This document shows, piece after piece, positions 11,430-22,320 of a stretch of 64,000 nt of DNA; position 1 is the first letter of the stretch, and the number at the start of each line of letters is the position of its first letter. The stretch spans positions 88,140,574-88,204,573 of the forward strand of contig OY757921.1 in the NCBI GenBank assembly GCA_963585895.1, read 5' to 3'. The notes under the pieces are model-generated. The model saw nothing but the letters and a program-made list of their open reading frames with translations, was not told the origin of the DNA and did no database searches. This DNA is from Sepioteuthis lessoniana (taxonomy: Eukaryota; Mollusca; Cephalopoda; Myopsida; Loliginidae). Position numbers and translations under genes: made by a program.

Positions 11430-12218
11430 TGGCGGGACACATAAGCACTCCCAGCCCAGTTAGCTGGGAGTGTAAAATACAACAAATGCTGTAAAAGAGT
11501 AAGACTACCCAACCTATTGAGTGTCCTAGATATGATTCTAAACGATCTAATAGTAAGGCTCCAGTCTTGGAACTTTGGCTAAAGTGAAGTTCCTATTAAT
11601 TGTCATTGCTTGAAGGTCCACTCTGACTCAGCCTTGAGCACCTGATAGGGTCGTATCTATGGACCAAATAGAACAAATGACGTATTAAATCGAATAGCTA
11701 GAAATAGAACTCTTTGACCATTTGACAGTGTGTAAACAAACGACTGATGTTTAATTGTATTGTTAGTGATACATAGCAATACTTGGAATCATTTAACTTT
11801 GTTGATATGCTAAATAGAATTGCTTGAAATAGAAGTGTTTTAATTGTGTGTAAAGAAATGAGTGATGTTTAATTGAATTGTTAGTGATACATAGCAATAC
11901 TTGGAATTATTTAACTTTGCTAATTTATGCTAAATTTATGCTAGAATTTTTGGAAATAGAACTTTTGGATCATTCAACTGTGAAACCATTTACCTGTGTA
12001 TAAACGAATGAGTCCTGTTGAAATAAAAAATAGTGTTAAATAGCAATACTTGCCTGAAACCATTAACTGTGCACAAAAAAAAGAGCTCAGGCTTGTTCGA
12101 AAAAATTATCAATAAAATATGTTTACAAATCATGTATTTTATACACAATTATAAACAGGATTTGACATTAAATAAGCTACAATTGTTGATATGCCATAAA
12201 ATCCAACCAAACCAAATC
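11430..12218 (+). mobile_element. T55 subtype 2 copy
   Basis: Diverged head (CCAGCCCAGTTAGCTGGGAG), then units with the variant phrase GTTAGTGATACATAGCAATA, ending TTGATATGCCATAAAATCC and CAACCAAACC. A second tail fragment follows at 12247-12300. Confidence 0.7.
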
Positions 12219-12342
12219 ATATATATTCAATATATATATATATAAAGAGGATTTGGCATTAAATAACCCACAATGGTTGAGAGGCCATAAAACAAACTAT
12301 CAGATATATATTATTTGAGGAATTGATTTTATATTAATTAGA

Positions 12343-12535
12343 GTACTATGACCAGAAAACCCGGGACACCCACATGCGATACACGTAACACTGAACAGCT
12401 GTTTCGACCTTATTGGGTTTCATCAGCAGTGCATACCGTGATCTCCACCTCTAGAGATCGAACCGCAACCCCAGAAACTGAATTTCTTCCAACGGGCCAC
12501 CAGTCCATGCCACACTTAAGCGATGCCAAATCAAC
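12343..12535 (-). mobile_element. HHR-SINE1 copy, left arm
   Basis: Minus strand: A-box-like TGGCCCGTTGG (12489-12499), B-box GGTTCGATCTC (12453-12463), then a hammerhead ribozyme at 12380-12443 and a short 3' region. This is SINE-like architecture with a self-cleaving RNA directly behind a Pol III promoter. It forms a long inverted repeat with the plus-strand copy at 12575-12722. Confidence 0.65.
12380..12443 (-). ncRNA. type I hammerhead ribozyme (SINE1, left)
   Basis: Minus strand: stem I strand GCACUG, core CUGAUGA, stem II ACC/GGU around CAAUAA with an A·C mismatch at 10.1/11.1, core GAAA, palindromic stem III CAGCUG, then UU and stem I strand CAGUGU. An outer stem I helix CACG/CGUG lies beyond an internal loop. 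All core bases are present; H17 is U, a slower but allowed cleavage site. The palindromic stem III suggests a dimeric fold. Confidence 0.7.
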
Positions 12536-12574
12536 TAGTCATGGTAAGAAAGCGTGACTACATGAAGTTCTATT

Positions 12575-12722
12575 TCTGCATTTCGGGGTTGCTGGTTCGA
12601 TCTCTAGTGGTGGAGATCACGGTATGCACTACTGATGAGACCCAATAAGGTCGAAACAGCCGTTCAATGTTCCGTGTGTCGCATGTGAGTGTTTGCAGAA
12701 TTTTCTGGTCATGTTAATTTAA
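12575..12722 (+). mobile_element. HHR-SINE1 copy, right arm
   Basis: Plus-strand copy with B-box GGTTCGATCTC at 12595, then a hammerhead-like region. Head upstream of the B-box is diverged. Inverted relative to 12343-12535; arms of about 140 bp align with roughly 85-90% identity by eye. Confidence 0.65.
12615..12680 (+). ncRNA. decayed hammerhead ribozyme (SINE1, right)
   Basis: CUGAUGA at 12632-12638, stem II GACC/GGUC intact, GAAA at 12653-12656. Stem III is mutated to CAGCCG, and stem I (CACUA versus CAAUG) has lost pairs, so cleavage is unlikely. Confidence 0.5.
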
Positions 12723-12738
12723 TTAATATATATATATC

Positions 12739-12849
12739 ATCATCATCATCATATCGCGCTGGTAGCACGGATATCCCTGACCCTCTCTCGCCACTCCTCC
12801 CTATCGTTCATCGCCCTAGGTAGGTCTTCAGTACAACAGCCTTCTGACA
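12739..12849 (-). mobile_element. LINE-Y 3' end fragment
   Basis: On the minus strand a frame reads EDLPRAMNDREEWRERVRDI and then stops before a (GATGAT)n tail. Matches the 34833 and 61340 fragments. Confidence 0.8.
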
Positions 12850-12850
12850 C

Positions 12851-13509
12851 AAGTGTTATATTCTGAGTTGTGGGCGAGAAATGCGTATGGTTGCAAAACA
12901 AAGAACGTATAGATACTCACAATAACACAGTAATGATGTTATAGAAAATTTTTTATAAATAGATTAAGTACAGAGAGTAGAATGGAGAAATATGTTCACA
13001 GTTAAAGAATGAATTTAGTGGTCGTAGTTACAAAGTTCATGTACTGTACTTGTCTTGTGGTGAAGGGGTAGTTACAAAGTACCCGTGGTGAAGGGATGGT
13101 TTTCTCGGAATTAGGACAATGTTCTTAACGGTGGCGATCGTTTGATGTATCGGATGACAGGCGCCGGACGGTGCGTAGAATCCTTAACACGGGTCGTGTG
13201 AAGGAACAAGTCTGTGGTGTGGGAACGCAACTGACTGATGATTATTTGGTCCGTCTATTTATACATTTTCTGTAGGCTCAGAACGGCAATTTTTGTGCCC
13301 CGCGGGAAGCGTTCCGATTGGATATTTATTAATGTATTTTTTTTTTTGTTAATTTATCGCAAACGGAAGTTCTGCGCGGAGCCCATGCGTGAGCGACTAA
13401 CTTTTCATTTTGAGTTGAGAACTCGAAGTGTTAACTTTCGTTTTTTTTTTTTTCTTCTTTTCTTTCTTTTTGTTTTTTCAAATCAAGGCAAGATCTCGTC
13501 TTGTAACAT
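12851..13509 (-). mobile_element. LTR-4, candidate solo LTR
   Basis: Termini are TGTTATATT...TTGTAACA on plus, i.e. TG...CA. On the minus strand TGTATAAATAGACGG forms a TATA box about 30 bp before an initiator-like ATCAGTCAGTT. No TSD was found and no coding region. Confidence 0.4.
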
Positions 13510-13690
13510 ATATATATAAACAAGATTTGGAATTTGATTACTGACAAGGGTTAATATACCAAAAAATCTAACCAACAAACCAACCAATGACATAAACACT
13601 TAAATAATAAAAAAAGATGGCTGCGCAGTCACTGCAAATTTGAAATACGCTTCTCCCAGTTCCATCATATAACTCCCAAACGAAAATCTT
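13510..13690. other. degraded T55-like tail and unassigned
   Basis: GGGTTAATATACC and CCAACAAACCAACC resemble the T55/SINE-C tail. Confidence 0.35.
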
Positions 13691-13694
13691 ATTA

Positions 13695-14700
13695 GCCACT
13701 AATTACCATGAGTTTGAGGGATAGCAAGTCTCCTAATGTCTCCAGGACTCTTCTCAGTATTCTGGCCCATTTTAATAATGCTGTAGTCAGGATGGTCTCC
13801 ACTTGTCTGCTTATCCAAGTCTCCCAGTCCCTTTAACAATCGTTTGGGATTATAATCATAATAATCATCAACATCATCATCATACCTTCTCTTTTGAGAG
13901 TTTTTCACACCAGCGTTAGCCGATGAATTTTCACTGGAGTCTGATTGATGCTAGTCTCCTCAAATCTCTCGGACACTTCTCAGCATTTTAGCCGATCTCA
14001 ACAATGCTGTAGTTAGGATGGTCTCCACTTGACCTCTTATTTCCAAGTCCTCCAGTCCCAGTACCAGTCCTATGTGACTGTACCGAATGTACCATTTACA
14101 ATTGGTATCTCCGTCACTCTCATGTTCGATTATTTTTTTTTCCAGTTATTTAGGAAGGTCTAGGCACTTTTCTCTCATTTCGCTTTCTTTCAGTTTTACC
14201 TTGTGATCAGCTGGAACGGCAAAGTCCACTATTCGGCTGGTTCTCTTTTATTTATTTATTTTTTTTTTTTTACTATCATAAGGTCTGTTCGTCTGGCCGA
14301 GATTACATGATCCGTTTGCATCTCAAAATACCACTGAATTTTGTGCGTTGGATTCTCTCGGATGAATTCAGAGTTATGTACATACCATTGATTCGTATGG
14401 TGAAATTTAAATTTCTTGCACAATTCCCAGTCGATCACCTTCCCACCCAGTCGTGTCAAGCTATTCTTTTTGGGCTAATTTGCTGCATTCACTTATTATG
14501 GGATTTATAGTTTCGTCTCTCTGACCACATAACCTACATTTGCTATTTTGCTGCGTCCGATTTAATCTTTCTTTTCTATAGTTGGTTCTTATGGCGTTAT
14601 TTTGTGCTGCTCTTAGAAGAGATTCAGTTTCTCTCTTAAGGTTTCCCTTTCATAGCCATGTCCAAGTTTTCTCATGTGAGATTTCGTATTATTATTATCA
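13695..14700 (-). pseudogene. RLE-LINE C-terminal fragment, decayed
   Basis: Remnant of a non-LTR retrotransposon with a restriction-like endonuclease. Minus-strand translation shows a CX2C zinc knuckle with its His replaced by Pro (near 14530), then WELCKKFKFHHTNQWYVHN and a QTDHVISARRTDLM segment, where the family PD is changed to TD, then DFAVPADH. The C-terminal tail phrase (GDHPDYSIIKMGQNTEKSPG) at 13700-13860 duplicates the tail at about 13930-14090, so two 3' ends are stacked. Stops and frameshifts disable it. Confidence 0.75.
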
Positions 14701-15072
14701 TTATTATTCATTTTAGAATGTATTAGTTGTCTATTTTAGCTTTTCTATAATTGATAATCATTATTATTAATATTATTGTTCATTCATTCAATTCTGATTT
14801 GCTTAAAGAAGCGTTAAAAAGAAATAATTTTCCAAAAGAAAAATATGAGAAAATATGTAGAGATATTTTTTTTCTTATTCCTCAATTAGCGAACACTTTT
14901 AGATTAATCGATCAAATGAACTGATTTTAGACTGATCCACTTCATACTGATTTTGATTTTTTTTTCCGGCGTATTTTAGACCTACATGTATTTTTACTCT
15001 TTACTTTTTTATTTATTTGTCTGATTTTTTTTTTAAATCTGATTTTTATTTCTATCTCTTCACGCTCTACAG
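14701..15072. other. AT-rich unassigned, possible intron
   Basis: Ends with a strong pyrimidine tract before the exon candidate at 15073. Confidence 0.4.
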
Positions 15073-15199
15073 GAAACATTATTTACGCAAGCATCAATAA
15101 CCTCTTCACAATCGACTTATCAGAGGAGGGGGAATCTCGCACTGGATCAAGTGACAGCAAGTCTCTTCAAAAAGTTCTTACCCTTCTGCATATAACAGA
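15073..15199 (+). CDS. possible internal coding exon, unknown protein
   Basis: 127 bp between an acceptor (TTTCTATCTCTTCACGCTCTACAG region) and a donor ACAGA/GTATGT. The frame with 2 leading bases is fully open: 41 codons beginning NIIYASINNLFTIDLSEEGE and ending LQKVLTLLHIT, leaving 2 bases. Composition looks like a soluble protein. The frame starting at base 1 is also open until two codons before the donor. Family not recognised. Confidence 0.35.
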
Positions 15200-15347
15200 G
15201 TATGTTTGTCCCTATCTCACTTAGTGGGTTAGTGTTAGAACAAATGCTGTATAATTTGGAGAGTGTTCAATATCTGTGATTGAGCAATTATATAATACAA
15301 ATAAATATATATATTAGATTATAAATACGGTAATCATTAATCAATTG

Positions 15348-15687
<340 letters not shown>

Positions 15688-15729
<42 letters not shown>

Positions 15730-15730
15730 G

Positions 15731-15780
<50 letters not shown>

Positions 15781-15890
15781 TTTATACATGATTTATATAT
15801 ATATATTTATTATATATCAAATATATCTATATTATTAAATCATTATATATATTTATATATGTATGTATTCATATCAATATTACATATTCA

Positions 15891-15929
<39 letters not shown>

Positions 15930-16239
15930 ATGTATAATCTTTATATCTAAACTATAATTCTGTTGGTGTGAAAAAAAACCTAGATTGTACAATTTGTAAA
16001 TTCTTCAAATGGTACCTGGGAAAGAAATCAGTGAAAAAGAAAAGACGAAAAACACACGTGCTACTTGAAAATAATTCATTAGCACGTATGTCCCGTCAAA
16101 AGAAAAAAAACATCGACAGATCTATCTAATCTAAAACGTAAGGAAGTGCTCAATACAGGCGATAAAGCTAATATTATGAAAATAATTCGTAGATGGCCAA
16201 GAGCGAAACCTAGGTAATCTCGCACTTGGCCAAATAGGA

Positions 16240-16291
<52 letters not shown>

Positions 16292-16464
16292 TATATATAT
16301 ATATATTATGGAATTGATGCTTATCTGTGACCACACGAAAATCATATGGCAGAAGAATATATATATAAGATTTTAAAGAAGTAATTCCACGTCTGCTCTG
16401 CATAGATATAAAGCATGAAAATCAGTGTTATATATCCACTGCAGTGACCTTGGCCTTTTTAAAA

Positions 16465-16512
<48 letters not shown>
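15688..16512. repeat. TA/GT microsatellites with unassigned spacers
   Basis: TA runs near 15690-15720, 15892-15930, 16244-16290 and 16470-16511; GT run 15733-15778. Intervening DNA shows no gene. Confidence 0.85.
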
Positions 16513-16513
<1 letters not shown>

Positions 16514-17414
16514 GGTTGTGCCTTAAAAAAGTTTCAGACTTTTTCGTATGGGCATGTAAAATCATCGTAGACTCTTGAAAATCCACTATGTTATTGCTCT
16601 ATATCTGATGAGATACTGACCGATTTTTATGATTTCAGGTTCAAATGAACTACTACAGCAAGAATTGGAATACAGCCTACTAAAGCCTAATTGACACAGC
16701 TGGTGAATTTCAAAAATGCAATCTGGACGTGATGACACTTTAGAAGAACGATATGCAATAAAATTCTGTTTTAAACTTGGAAAAAATCAAACAGAAACGT
16801 ATGGAATGCTTCGGATAGCTTTTGGGGCATCTTACATGAAGCGAGCATCAGTTTTTGAGTGGCATAAGAGATTCAAGGAAGGCAGGGAGTCTGTGAGGGA
16901 TGATGAGAGGTGTGGGAAGACTAAGGAAGTCAATATACCAGAGTTGATTAGGGTTAGGGTTAGGGTTACTATGTTGAGGGTTTTTGGGAGTTCAGGAAGA
17001 GATTCCTAGGGAAGAGGCAGCACTCTTCAAATTGGGTCAGTGGCATTTCCACCAGGACAATGCACCAGTCAACAACTCCGTCCTTGTCACAGACTATTTG
17101 AGCAAGATGGGCATCAAGACAGTTCCTCACCCTCCCTGAAGTCCAGACCTTGCTCCCCGTGACTTCTGGTTATTCCCTAAGTCTCGAGGCTGTCGTTGTG
17201 AGACAATTGAGTAGATGAAAGAGGCTGTGACGAAAGTTATTGACACGCTCACACAAGAGGACTTCCATGGAACCTTGAAGAAGTTGTTGGAACGGTAGAA
17301 CAAGTGCATTGCAGCCGGAGGGGATTACTTCGAAGGGGACTAGAGTTTTATGTGTGTACTATCAATAAAAGTGCCCATACGAAAAAGGTCTGGAAACTTA
17401 TTTAATGATCCTCG
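16513..17414 (+). mobile_element. MAR-del copy 2, deleted mariner
   Basis: 902 bp between TA targets (16511-16512, 17415-17416) with inverted ends CGGTTGTGCC-TTAAAAAAG and CTTATTTAATGATCCTCG. An N-terminal frame from 16716 starts MQSGRDDTLEERYAIKFCFK (helix-turn-helix). After a TTAGGG-type tract at 16948-16968 the C-terminal part follows with HQDNAPVNNS and CDFW. The block between, with the first catalytic Asp, is missing. Same junction as copies 1 and 3. Confidence 0.9.
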
Positions 17415-17603
17415 TATTTTCCCACAATATATATGTCACCTGCTTTCTGACTATTTTTTCCTTTCATTTTCTATATACATATCTCTCCTCACCCAACCTT
17501 TTGATCGTCACGGGAAGTGTTTTATTTCGGTCATTTAATCTACTTTTTGTTACTCTTCGTCCTTTCTCTTCCAAACAGTCACGTCTATTACTAAAACTAA
17601 ATG

Positions 17604-18179
17604 TTGCCCAGTCGGCTGGGGCTGTAGAATACACCGACTGCTTCTCTGCAGAGGGGTAAGACCCCCCCCCATAACGAGTGTCCTGGACATGACACTAAAC
17701 AATCTGATGGTGAGGTTCCAGCAATGCTGGAGCTTTGGGGGATGCGGAGTACCCCTTCATTGCCATCGCTCCCAGGTCCACTCTGGCCCGAAGTGGTAAC
17801 ACCTGACAGGGCCCTATCTATGGGTTAAATAGAACTAACAGCATACTTATGCTAAAATGAATTGAATAAACTGAATAGCTTGAAATAGAAACGTTTTTGA
17901 CAATTAAACCGTACTTACATTTAAACTGCATGCTTATGCTTCTCTGAATTATTTCAAATAGAACTGTTTTTCGACATTAAAACTGTATTTACACTTAACT
18001 GAATTATTACATATAACTGCTTGAATAGTTTGAAATGGAAATGTTTTTGACAATTAAACTGTGTACTTATGCTAAACTGAACTGTTTTGAATAGAACAGA
18101 TAATTTACATAAAAACGGACTTGGCGTTAAATAACCTACAAAGGTTGATATGCCATAAAACCAAACAAACCAAACAAAA
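17604..18179 (+). mobile_element. T55 retroposon, full length
   Basis: 576 bp flanked by a perfect 13-bp TSD CTAAAACTAAATG (17591-17603, 18180-18192). Starts TTGCCCAGTCGGCTGGGG, which includes an A-box-like TTGCCCAGTCGG. Next come a 230-bp GC-rich head, then about four 55-bp units (CTTATGCTAAACTGAA type), then the tail TTGATATGCCATAAAACC with CAAAC repeats. This is the best type copy of the family. Long TSD and tail fit LINE-driven retroposition. Confidence 0.9.
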
Positions 18180-18192
18180 CTAAAACTAAATG

Positions 18193-18490
18193 TGAGATGA
18201 AATACCCAAGACGTTTTAAAATAATTTATACTATATACTATAAAACAAATATTTTAAGTGAATAATAAATATTAGATATTAAGTAGTAGTAGAAATAGTT
18301 GTAGTAATAACTTCTTTTGTCACATCTAAAAATTTTCCAAAAAAATGATCAATCAATAAAACCCTAGAGTTTTTTGGGTTTGCTTTTGTGTGTTTTTTTT
18401 TATTTATCTTCGATAATTATAATCATTTTACATTTGCAAATTAGAGAAGATTCAGCAGTACCATATCCCTTTTTTGTTCCTTTTATTATT
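18193..18490. other. AT-rich unassigned sequence
   Basis: Nothing recognised. Confidence 0.4.
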
Positions 18491-18494
18491 TGTA

Positions 18495-18640
18495 TTAGCA
18501 AGTTTTTACACCAGTTGCCACTGGTTGGCTTATATGAACACAGAGTCTCCTCAGGTCTCCAGGACTCTTCTTAGTATTTTAGCTGATCTCAATGCCGTGA
18601 TCTGCATGGTCTCAATTTTTCCTCTGAACGCTTTGACGTA
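18495..18640 (-). pseudogene. RLE-LINE 3' fragment
   Basis: CTCAGGTCTCCAGGACTC, TTCTTAGTATTTTAGC and the preceding TTTTTACACCAG match the 3' end of the element at 13695-14260. Confidence 0.6.
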
Positions 18641-19010
18641 TGCAGCTGCAAAATATGCTGACAGCACTCGTGTAGTACGGTATGACCGCGCCCAACTAAG
18701 CCGTAGATGACGACCTGTAATGCCTAAGGACAGGATCCTGGTTGCTGAGCGGTTTGTGAAATCTTAAACTACTCTTTGGCCCTTACTTGAACTAGACAGG
18801 CAACTGGAGAGGCCTGATCCGATCAAGTGTCTGTATATAAAGCTTTAAGTCCCGATCATATTTTACAATTTACTCATATGGTAAACAAACACCAGAGCCA
18901 TTTTACCCTATAGGTGCTAGAAAACAATGTCTGAGGATCAACTGCTTCGAGAGAAACAAAACTTTGACCACTGTTTAACTTTTAGGTACTAAGTTTTGAG
19001 TAATATATTC
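18641..19010. other. unassigned sequence
   Basis: Nothing recognised. Confidence 0.4.
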
Positions 19011-19272
19011 GGGCCATTGGTCTAATGAGGAGAATGTTCTCCAGTGTTCCGGGAGACAGGGATTCAATCCAAGGTCCAGTTATACCAAAGACTGAAAAAA
19101 TGGTACTTGATTCCGCCTTGCTTAACGCTCAACATTATAAGGTAAGGATCGAGGGTAAAGTGGTGCATTCCAGGAAAAAAAGTAGCGCCCTACCCGACTC
19201 ATCGGTGTAGTAGCAATTGAAAAGGGAGCCTTCGGGTCACCCTCGACTACGGTCGCCAACTTTATTTTTTAC
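19011..19272 (+). mobile_element. SINE-A copy
   Basis: GGGCCATTGGTCTAATGAG head, body and ACGGTCGCCAACTTTATT end. B-box GGATTCAATCC. Confidence 0.85.
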
Positions 19273-19575
19273 TTATGTCTGCAGATGTATCCCAGTCTCA
19301 ACAAATGCAGATGGGCATCCCCCTTGGTACATCCCCAAAAGAATTTCATGGTGGCTGGTGGAGCATCAGTACAAAGAAAAACACATGTTGTGTCAGAAAT
19401 TTAGAAAAAAAAACCCAAAGGGTGCAGCGGCTGATAACCACAAGAAAGATTGCGATACTACTCACAACAAATCAACGTCTATGGGTCATACACTGCACAC
19501 TTTCAAAAACAAGCACTGGGGGGAATTGCTTTCCGATAATTGTTTAAAATAACAAACAGCATCTTTGAGTAGTTC
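19273..19575 (+). other. unassigned open stretch
   Basis: Two overlapping plus frames (about 90 and 111 codons) are open. They have no recognisable domain, lack splice support and lie right behind a SINE, so I do not call a gene. Confidence 0.3.
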
Positions 19576-19579
19576 CTAT

Positions 19580-19660
19580 CTAGCTTTTTCTCCAATTGTT
19601 TTCTTCGAGTTGAAAGGGTGTAACTATACAGTAGTATTGGCAAGTTTAAATTTTATATGC
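19580..19660 (-). pseudogene. possible LINE-Y fragment
   Basis: GAGTTGAAAGGGTGTAAC, then TATACAGTAGTATTGGCA, resembles the LINE-Y segment at 26240 and 59710. Confidence 0.4.
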
Positions 19661-19920
19661 CTGACCCACCAGGAAAAACGTTACCAGGAATTCATAAGTA
19701 TTAATTATTTCTACCAATATACTGCACATATTTTCAGTCCAATTCGTAATTGAATGAAAATTTGTAAGGGTCTTTTTACTCGCTAGATGTTATTTTATAA
19801 TCATCTAAATTATTATAAAATGAAGGTAACATTCAAATGATTATTAAAAGCATGTAGTAGGATTGAAAGCAGGGTTCATGAGACAATAACAGGTTGCAGA
19901 AGCAAAATTAGGAATATTCT

Positions 19921-19965
19921 ACAATAATAATAAATGATATTAAATAATAATAAATAATAATAATA

Positions 19966-20004
<39 letters not shown>

Positions 20005-20545
20005 ATAAATAATGATAATAAATGATAATAATAATGAATAATAAATAATATGAAATAATAATAGATGATAATAAATAATAAATAAAAAATAATAATAAAT
20101 GATAATAAATAATAATAATAATAAATAACAAATAATAAATAATAATAAATTATAATAAATTATAATGATAATGAATAATAAATAAATAATACACAATAAT
20201 GAATAATAATAAATGATAATAAATAATAATAATTAATAATAATAATAAATAATAAATAATAATAATGGTAATAAAAGATAATAAATAATAATAATAATAA
20301 TAATAGATAATAATAGATAATAATAATAATAATAATGATAAATAATAAATAATAATAAATAATAATAAATGATAGTAAATAATAATTATAATAATAATAA
20401 TAATGATGATAAACAATAAATAATAATAAATAATGATAGATAATAATAATAAAAATAAATAATAAATAATAAAAAATAATAATGATAATAAATGATAGTA
20501 ATAAATAATAAATAATAATAAATGATAATAAATGATAATAAATGG
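19921..20545. repeat. AAT trinucleotide array
   Basis: About 620 bp of AAT repeats mixed with AAAT, GATAAT and GAAT variants. The Ile/Tyr/Leu-rich frames on the minus strand are repeat artefacts. Confidence 0.97.
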
Positions 20546-20559
20546 TTCTATTATAAAAC

Positions 20560-21190
20560 AAGATTAATTTTAATTCTAAAAAATAAATAACAAAATAAGA
20601 AGATAGACATAGAACAGTAAATTTACTCAAAATGGCCACCATTCTTTTCAACTATTGTATCAACACGCCTTCAAAACGATTTGCTTGCCTTTAAAATAAA
20701 TTCTTCTGACACTTTATTTTGATTGAAAGTTGCATTTGTTTTGTTTCCTAAAACCCCCCACATAGCGTAATCCAGGAGGTTAAGGTCTGAACTTAAATTT
20801 TGTTTAATTGCTGTCCTTACGCTTGTTTCGTGGACTTTCGATTTATTATCGTACTTTCTTATGGACGTTGTGAGGTCTTTCTTAATCGCCCAAGCAAGAG
20901 CAGTTAAAAAAAATTTTTTTTTCGGTTTTTGTACAATCATTCACTCCACCTTTTCCTTAAAAAGTTCTTTTTATGTAAAAACTTTTTCTTTGCTTCGTAT
21001 ATGATAGACAAAGAAACTTTGACTAAGTTTCTGCGTGAAGCAAATCATAGATTCTTTGTCGTTTCTTTTCCTGCTCACTCATATTAGGCTGAATTTTGAT
21101 TTTAAAAAAGTGCTTGAAAAATAGAGCTAATCATGAAAATATCGATTTATCACGCTTTTTATTTTTGAAAAATGTCTAATTGTGGTCGAT
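20560..21190 (-). pseudogene. MAR2 Tc1/mariner relic, deleted
   Basis: Minus strand: a start-like MSEQ-type region near 21080, then a frame ending in KVHETSVRTAIKQNLSSDLN followed by LLDYAMWGVLGNKTNATFNQ. The segment around DLN-LDYAMWG is the third catalytic-Asp region of Tc1/mariner transposases. It joins directly to N-terminal sequence, so the core is deleted. The same family occurs at 55895. Confidence 0.65.
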
Positions 21191-21243
21191 ATTTTTCTAT
21201 ATTTTTCCTGAAACTGAAAATTGATCATAGTAATTTATCACCT

Positions 21244-21712
21244 TGACTTGGGATGAGCCCGACGGATGTTATTGACAGATACATCCGGCTGTAGATAAAA
21301 TCAACAAAATGATTACCGGAAAACAAGCAAGGTTTGGGTGTAAGCTGCAACCAATGGCGAAGAAGTATTGCTTGGATATTAACCTTGGCGAATGAAAAAC
21401 AAGCAATGCGTGAGTATAAGCCGTGACTAATGAAAAACGAGTAATGCGTGGGTTTAAGCTGTGACTAATGAAAAACAAGCATTGCATGGGAATATAGGTG
21501 CTGCCATGTAGGTTGTGTGGAAATTTTAAGACTTTTTAAGGTCTACAATTTCGGCTGAACTTAATTCCCGTAGGCTGCTCCAACTCCCAACAACTCCTTC
21601 GTGTGTGCGAACTCTTTTTAATTGCACTCCTGCTCCACAAGAGTGTCACTGTCGAAGAATAAAGACATAAGATTATATTCTTATTTATAAATGTTCCTCG
21701 TTGTTTGACAAG
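21244..21712 (+). mobile_element. LTR-3-like element
   Basis: GAAGAATAAAGACATAAG, then TTATATTCTTATTTATAA, then TTGTTTGACA, parallels the polyadenylation-side ends of the LTR-3 copies at 25430 and 33243. It starts TGACTTGGG. Weak. Confidence 0.3.
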
Positions 21713-21972
21713 ATCCAGCGGTAGTATACTACACTATGAAGACTTATTTTTAAAAAATATTCTACGGACCAATTGCATTTTTCTCTACTTCTGTTTATTG
21801 GTAGTAGATTAATATATTTTTAGAAAAAAATGCCTAATCAGAACAAAAAAATAGCAATAACTAAGAATATTTCAATATTAAATTAGAAGATTTCAGAAAA
21901 TATGCTTAGAAAAAAACCCAAGATGATATTTTTGGGGAATATTTGATGAATCAACAGAATTTGATTTGACCA
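21713..21972. other. AT-rich unassigned sequence
   Basis: Nothing recognised. Confidence 0.4.
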
Positions 21973-22226
21973 GACCACTGGACTAATGAGTAAACTGTTC
22001 GCCAATGGTTCGGGAGACTGGAGCTCAATCGCAGGTCGAGTCATATCAAAGACTCAAAAATGGTACTTGATGCCGCCTTGTTTAACACTCAACATTATAA
22101 GGTAAGCATCAAGAGTAGGGTGGAGCAATCTAGGAAAAGAGTAGCGCCCTCCCCTACACTTCGGTGTAGTAGCTATTGAAAAGGGAGCCTTCGGGTCAGC
22201 CTCGACTAAGCACGCCAACTTTACTT
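21973..22226 (+). mobile_element. SINE-A copy
   Basis: ACTGGACTAATGAGTAAAC head, AATGGTTCGGGAGACTGG, body to CACGCCAACTTTACTT. Confidence 0.85.
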
Positions 22227-22234
22227 CATTGGCT

Positions 22235-22320
22235 TGATTTATTTTGGTTTGGTTTCTTTGTTTAATGGTATATCAAACTTCGTGGGTTATTTCATGCTAA
22301 AACCATCTTTGTAGAAGTGT
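22235..22320 (-). mobile_element. T55/SINE-C tail fragment
   Basis: GGTTTGGTTTCTTTGTTTAA, then TATATCAAACTTCGTGGG, is the shared 3' tail in reverse. Confidence 0.65.

Noticed and set aside
16948..16968. TTAGGG repeats as an interstitial telomere
   Set aside because: They sit inside mariner copies at a shared deletion scar, so they travelled with the element.
19217..19552. 111- and 90-codon overlapping frames after SINE-A
   Set aside because: Two frames open at once, no splice support, no recognisable motif.
19921..20545. CRISPR-like or coding array
   Set aside because: Simple AAT repeat without unique spacers; eukaryotic context.
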